Origin: CAZDVQ01 sp964508975 | GTDB taxonomy: Bacteria > Bacteroidota > Bacteroidia > Chitinophagales > Saprospiraceae | Assembly: GCA_964508975.1 (NCBI GenBank) | Contig: CAZDVQ010000102.1 | Span: 1-6,654, forward strand | Direction: 5' to 3' | DNA: 6,654 nt | Shown here: positions 6,198-6,654 of the stretch, in pieces | How the letters are laid out: the number at the start of each line of letters is the position of its first letter | Position numbering within the stretch: position 1 is the stretch's first letter | Position numbers and translations under genes: made by a program | Notes under the pieces: model-generated | Told to the model about the DNA's origin: nothing | The model's database searches: none | The model's input: the letters and a program-made list of their open reading frames with translations, nothing else

Positions 6198-6654
6198 GCC
6201 TGTAGTGTTTTACCAGTTCATCGGCGGCTAAGAAGGGCGAGGTTTTTCCAGCTTTCACGGCTTCCAATAAGCTGGCGAAGTTGGCTTTTATCCAGGGGTG
6301 TTCGTTAAAGTCTTCCAATAAACGTTGTTGAATACTCGATTCAAGCCAATACTGCGCTTGCTGGGCGCGTTTTTGCTCGAAGTGGCCATTGTCGGTGGCT
6401 TGTTTGAAAAAGGTGGCTATTTTCTGGCTGAGTTTGTCCACGCCTTCGCCGTTTAGGGCCGAGCAACGCAGTACGCTGGGGCTCCAACCATCGGCACGGG
6501 CAGGGAAAAGGTGCAAGGCATTCCGGTATTCGCGTTGGGCTTGTGTGGCACGGGCTATATTATCGCCATCGGCTTTGTTGATGACTAGGATGTCGGCCAT
6601 TTCAACGATGCCGCGTTTGATGCCTTGAAGTTCATCGCCTGCACCGGGTAGAAG
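6187..6654 (-). CDS. meaB: MeaB/ArgK GTPase, methylmalonyl-CoA mutase chaperone (3' part, 5' end outside window)
   Basis: The frame is open from the right edge (6654) to a TAA at 6187-6189, giving 155 residues. The ATG at 6598-6600 is internal: the 18 codons before it encode the conserved MeaB stretch Leu-Leu-Pro-Gly-Ala-Gly-Asp-Glu-Leu-Gln-Gly-Ile-Lys-Arg-Gly. Then follow the G4 base-recognition motif Asn-Lys-Ala-Asp (26-29 of the fragment, within Val-Ile-Asn-Lys-Ala-Asp-Gly-Asp-Asn) and a G5-like Ser-Ala-Leu (65-67). The rest is the helical C-terminal dimerisation region. The P-loop, switch I and G3 regions lie beyond the window; the full protein is usually about 320-330 residues, so roughly half is seen. 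Family knowledge: MeaB (human MMAA) uses GTP hydrolysis to gate and protect loading of adenosylcobalamin into methylmalonyl-CoA mutase, so mutA/mutB genes may lie nearby or elsewhere in the genome. It overlaps hemD by 11 nt and is the first visible gene of this operon. Confidence 0.95.
   Translation of the reverse strand, partial: LLPGAGDELQGIKRGIVEMADILVINKADGDNIARATQAQREYRNALHLFPARADGWSPSVLRCSALNGEGVDKLSQKIATFFKQATDNGHFEQKRAQQAQYWLESSIQQRLLEDFNEHPWIKANFASLLEAVKAGKTSPFLAADELVKHYRHDG

Noticed and set aside
6598..6600. ATG at 6600 as the start of the MeaB-like gene
   Set aside because: The 18 codons upstream encode a conserved MeaB segment and the G1-G3 motifs would be missing, so the gene is cut by the window edge rather than truncated in the genome.

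Overview
The window looks like a chromosomal piece of a Bacteroidota bacterium. Three consecutive proteins end in a type A sorting domain of the type IX secretion system (T9SS), a system largely confined to that phylum. Start sites lack Shine-Dalgarno sequences and have A/T-rich leaders, and the clearest promoter-like motif matches the Bacteroidota -7 box (TAnnTTTG). The style resembles Saprospiria/Chitinophagia-like lineages, but the genus cannot be fixed from the sequence.

Left part (1-2874, + strand): the 3' part of a large secreted T9SS protein, entering from the left edge without a start, then a hairpin, then a complete 626-residue secreted protein. The second protein has a beta-propeller-like body, an Ig-like 'choice-of-anchor D/ASH' type domain and a T9SS domain. 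A strong bidirectional terminator (about 2917-2956) separates it from the convergent gene on the right.

Middle (2972-4946): a minus-strand gene for a secreted protein with three PDZ domains, no recognisable protease domain, and a C-terminal T9SS domain. Its upstream region (4619-4796) holds a plausible -7 promoter box and three GTTAA words spaced exactly 11 bp apart. Next to it lies a compact, very GC-rich (about 77% over 4826-4912) multi-hairpin element with 8-bp inverted ends (4797-4916). This is the least explained piece of the window.

Right part (4947-6654, - strand): a tightly packed three-gene operon, transcribed meaB (partial, runs off the right edge) -> hemD -> PduO-type cobalamin adenosyltransferase. 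meaB and hemD overlap by 11 nt, and hemD and the adenosyltransferase are 3 nt apart. MeaB is the GTPase chaperone of B12-dependent methylmalonyl-CoA mutase, the adenosyltransferase makes that enzyme's adenosylcobalamin cofactor, and HemD makes uroporphyrinogen III, the precursor of heme and, where the pathway exists, of cobalamin. Two of the three genes therefore serve propionate/methylmalonyl-CoA metabolism directly, and the third links to tetrapyrrole supply.

I found no tRNA, rRNA, CRISPR array, transposase or phage gene, and no convincing new multi-gene system. The items most worth a second look are the GC-rich hairpin element, the protease-less triple-PDZ secreted protein, and the conserved-looking C-terminal module of the truncated left-edge protein.
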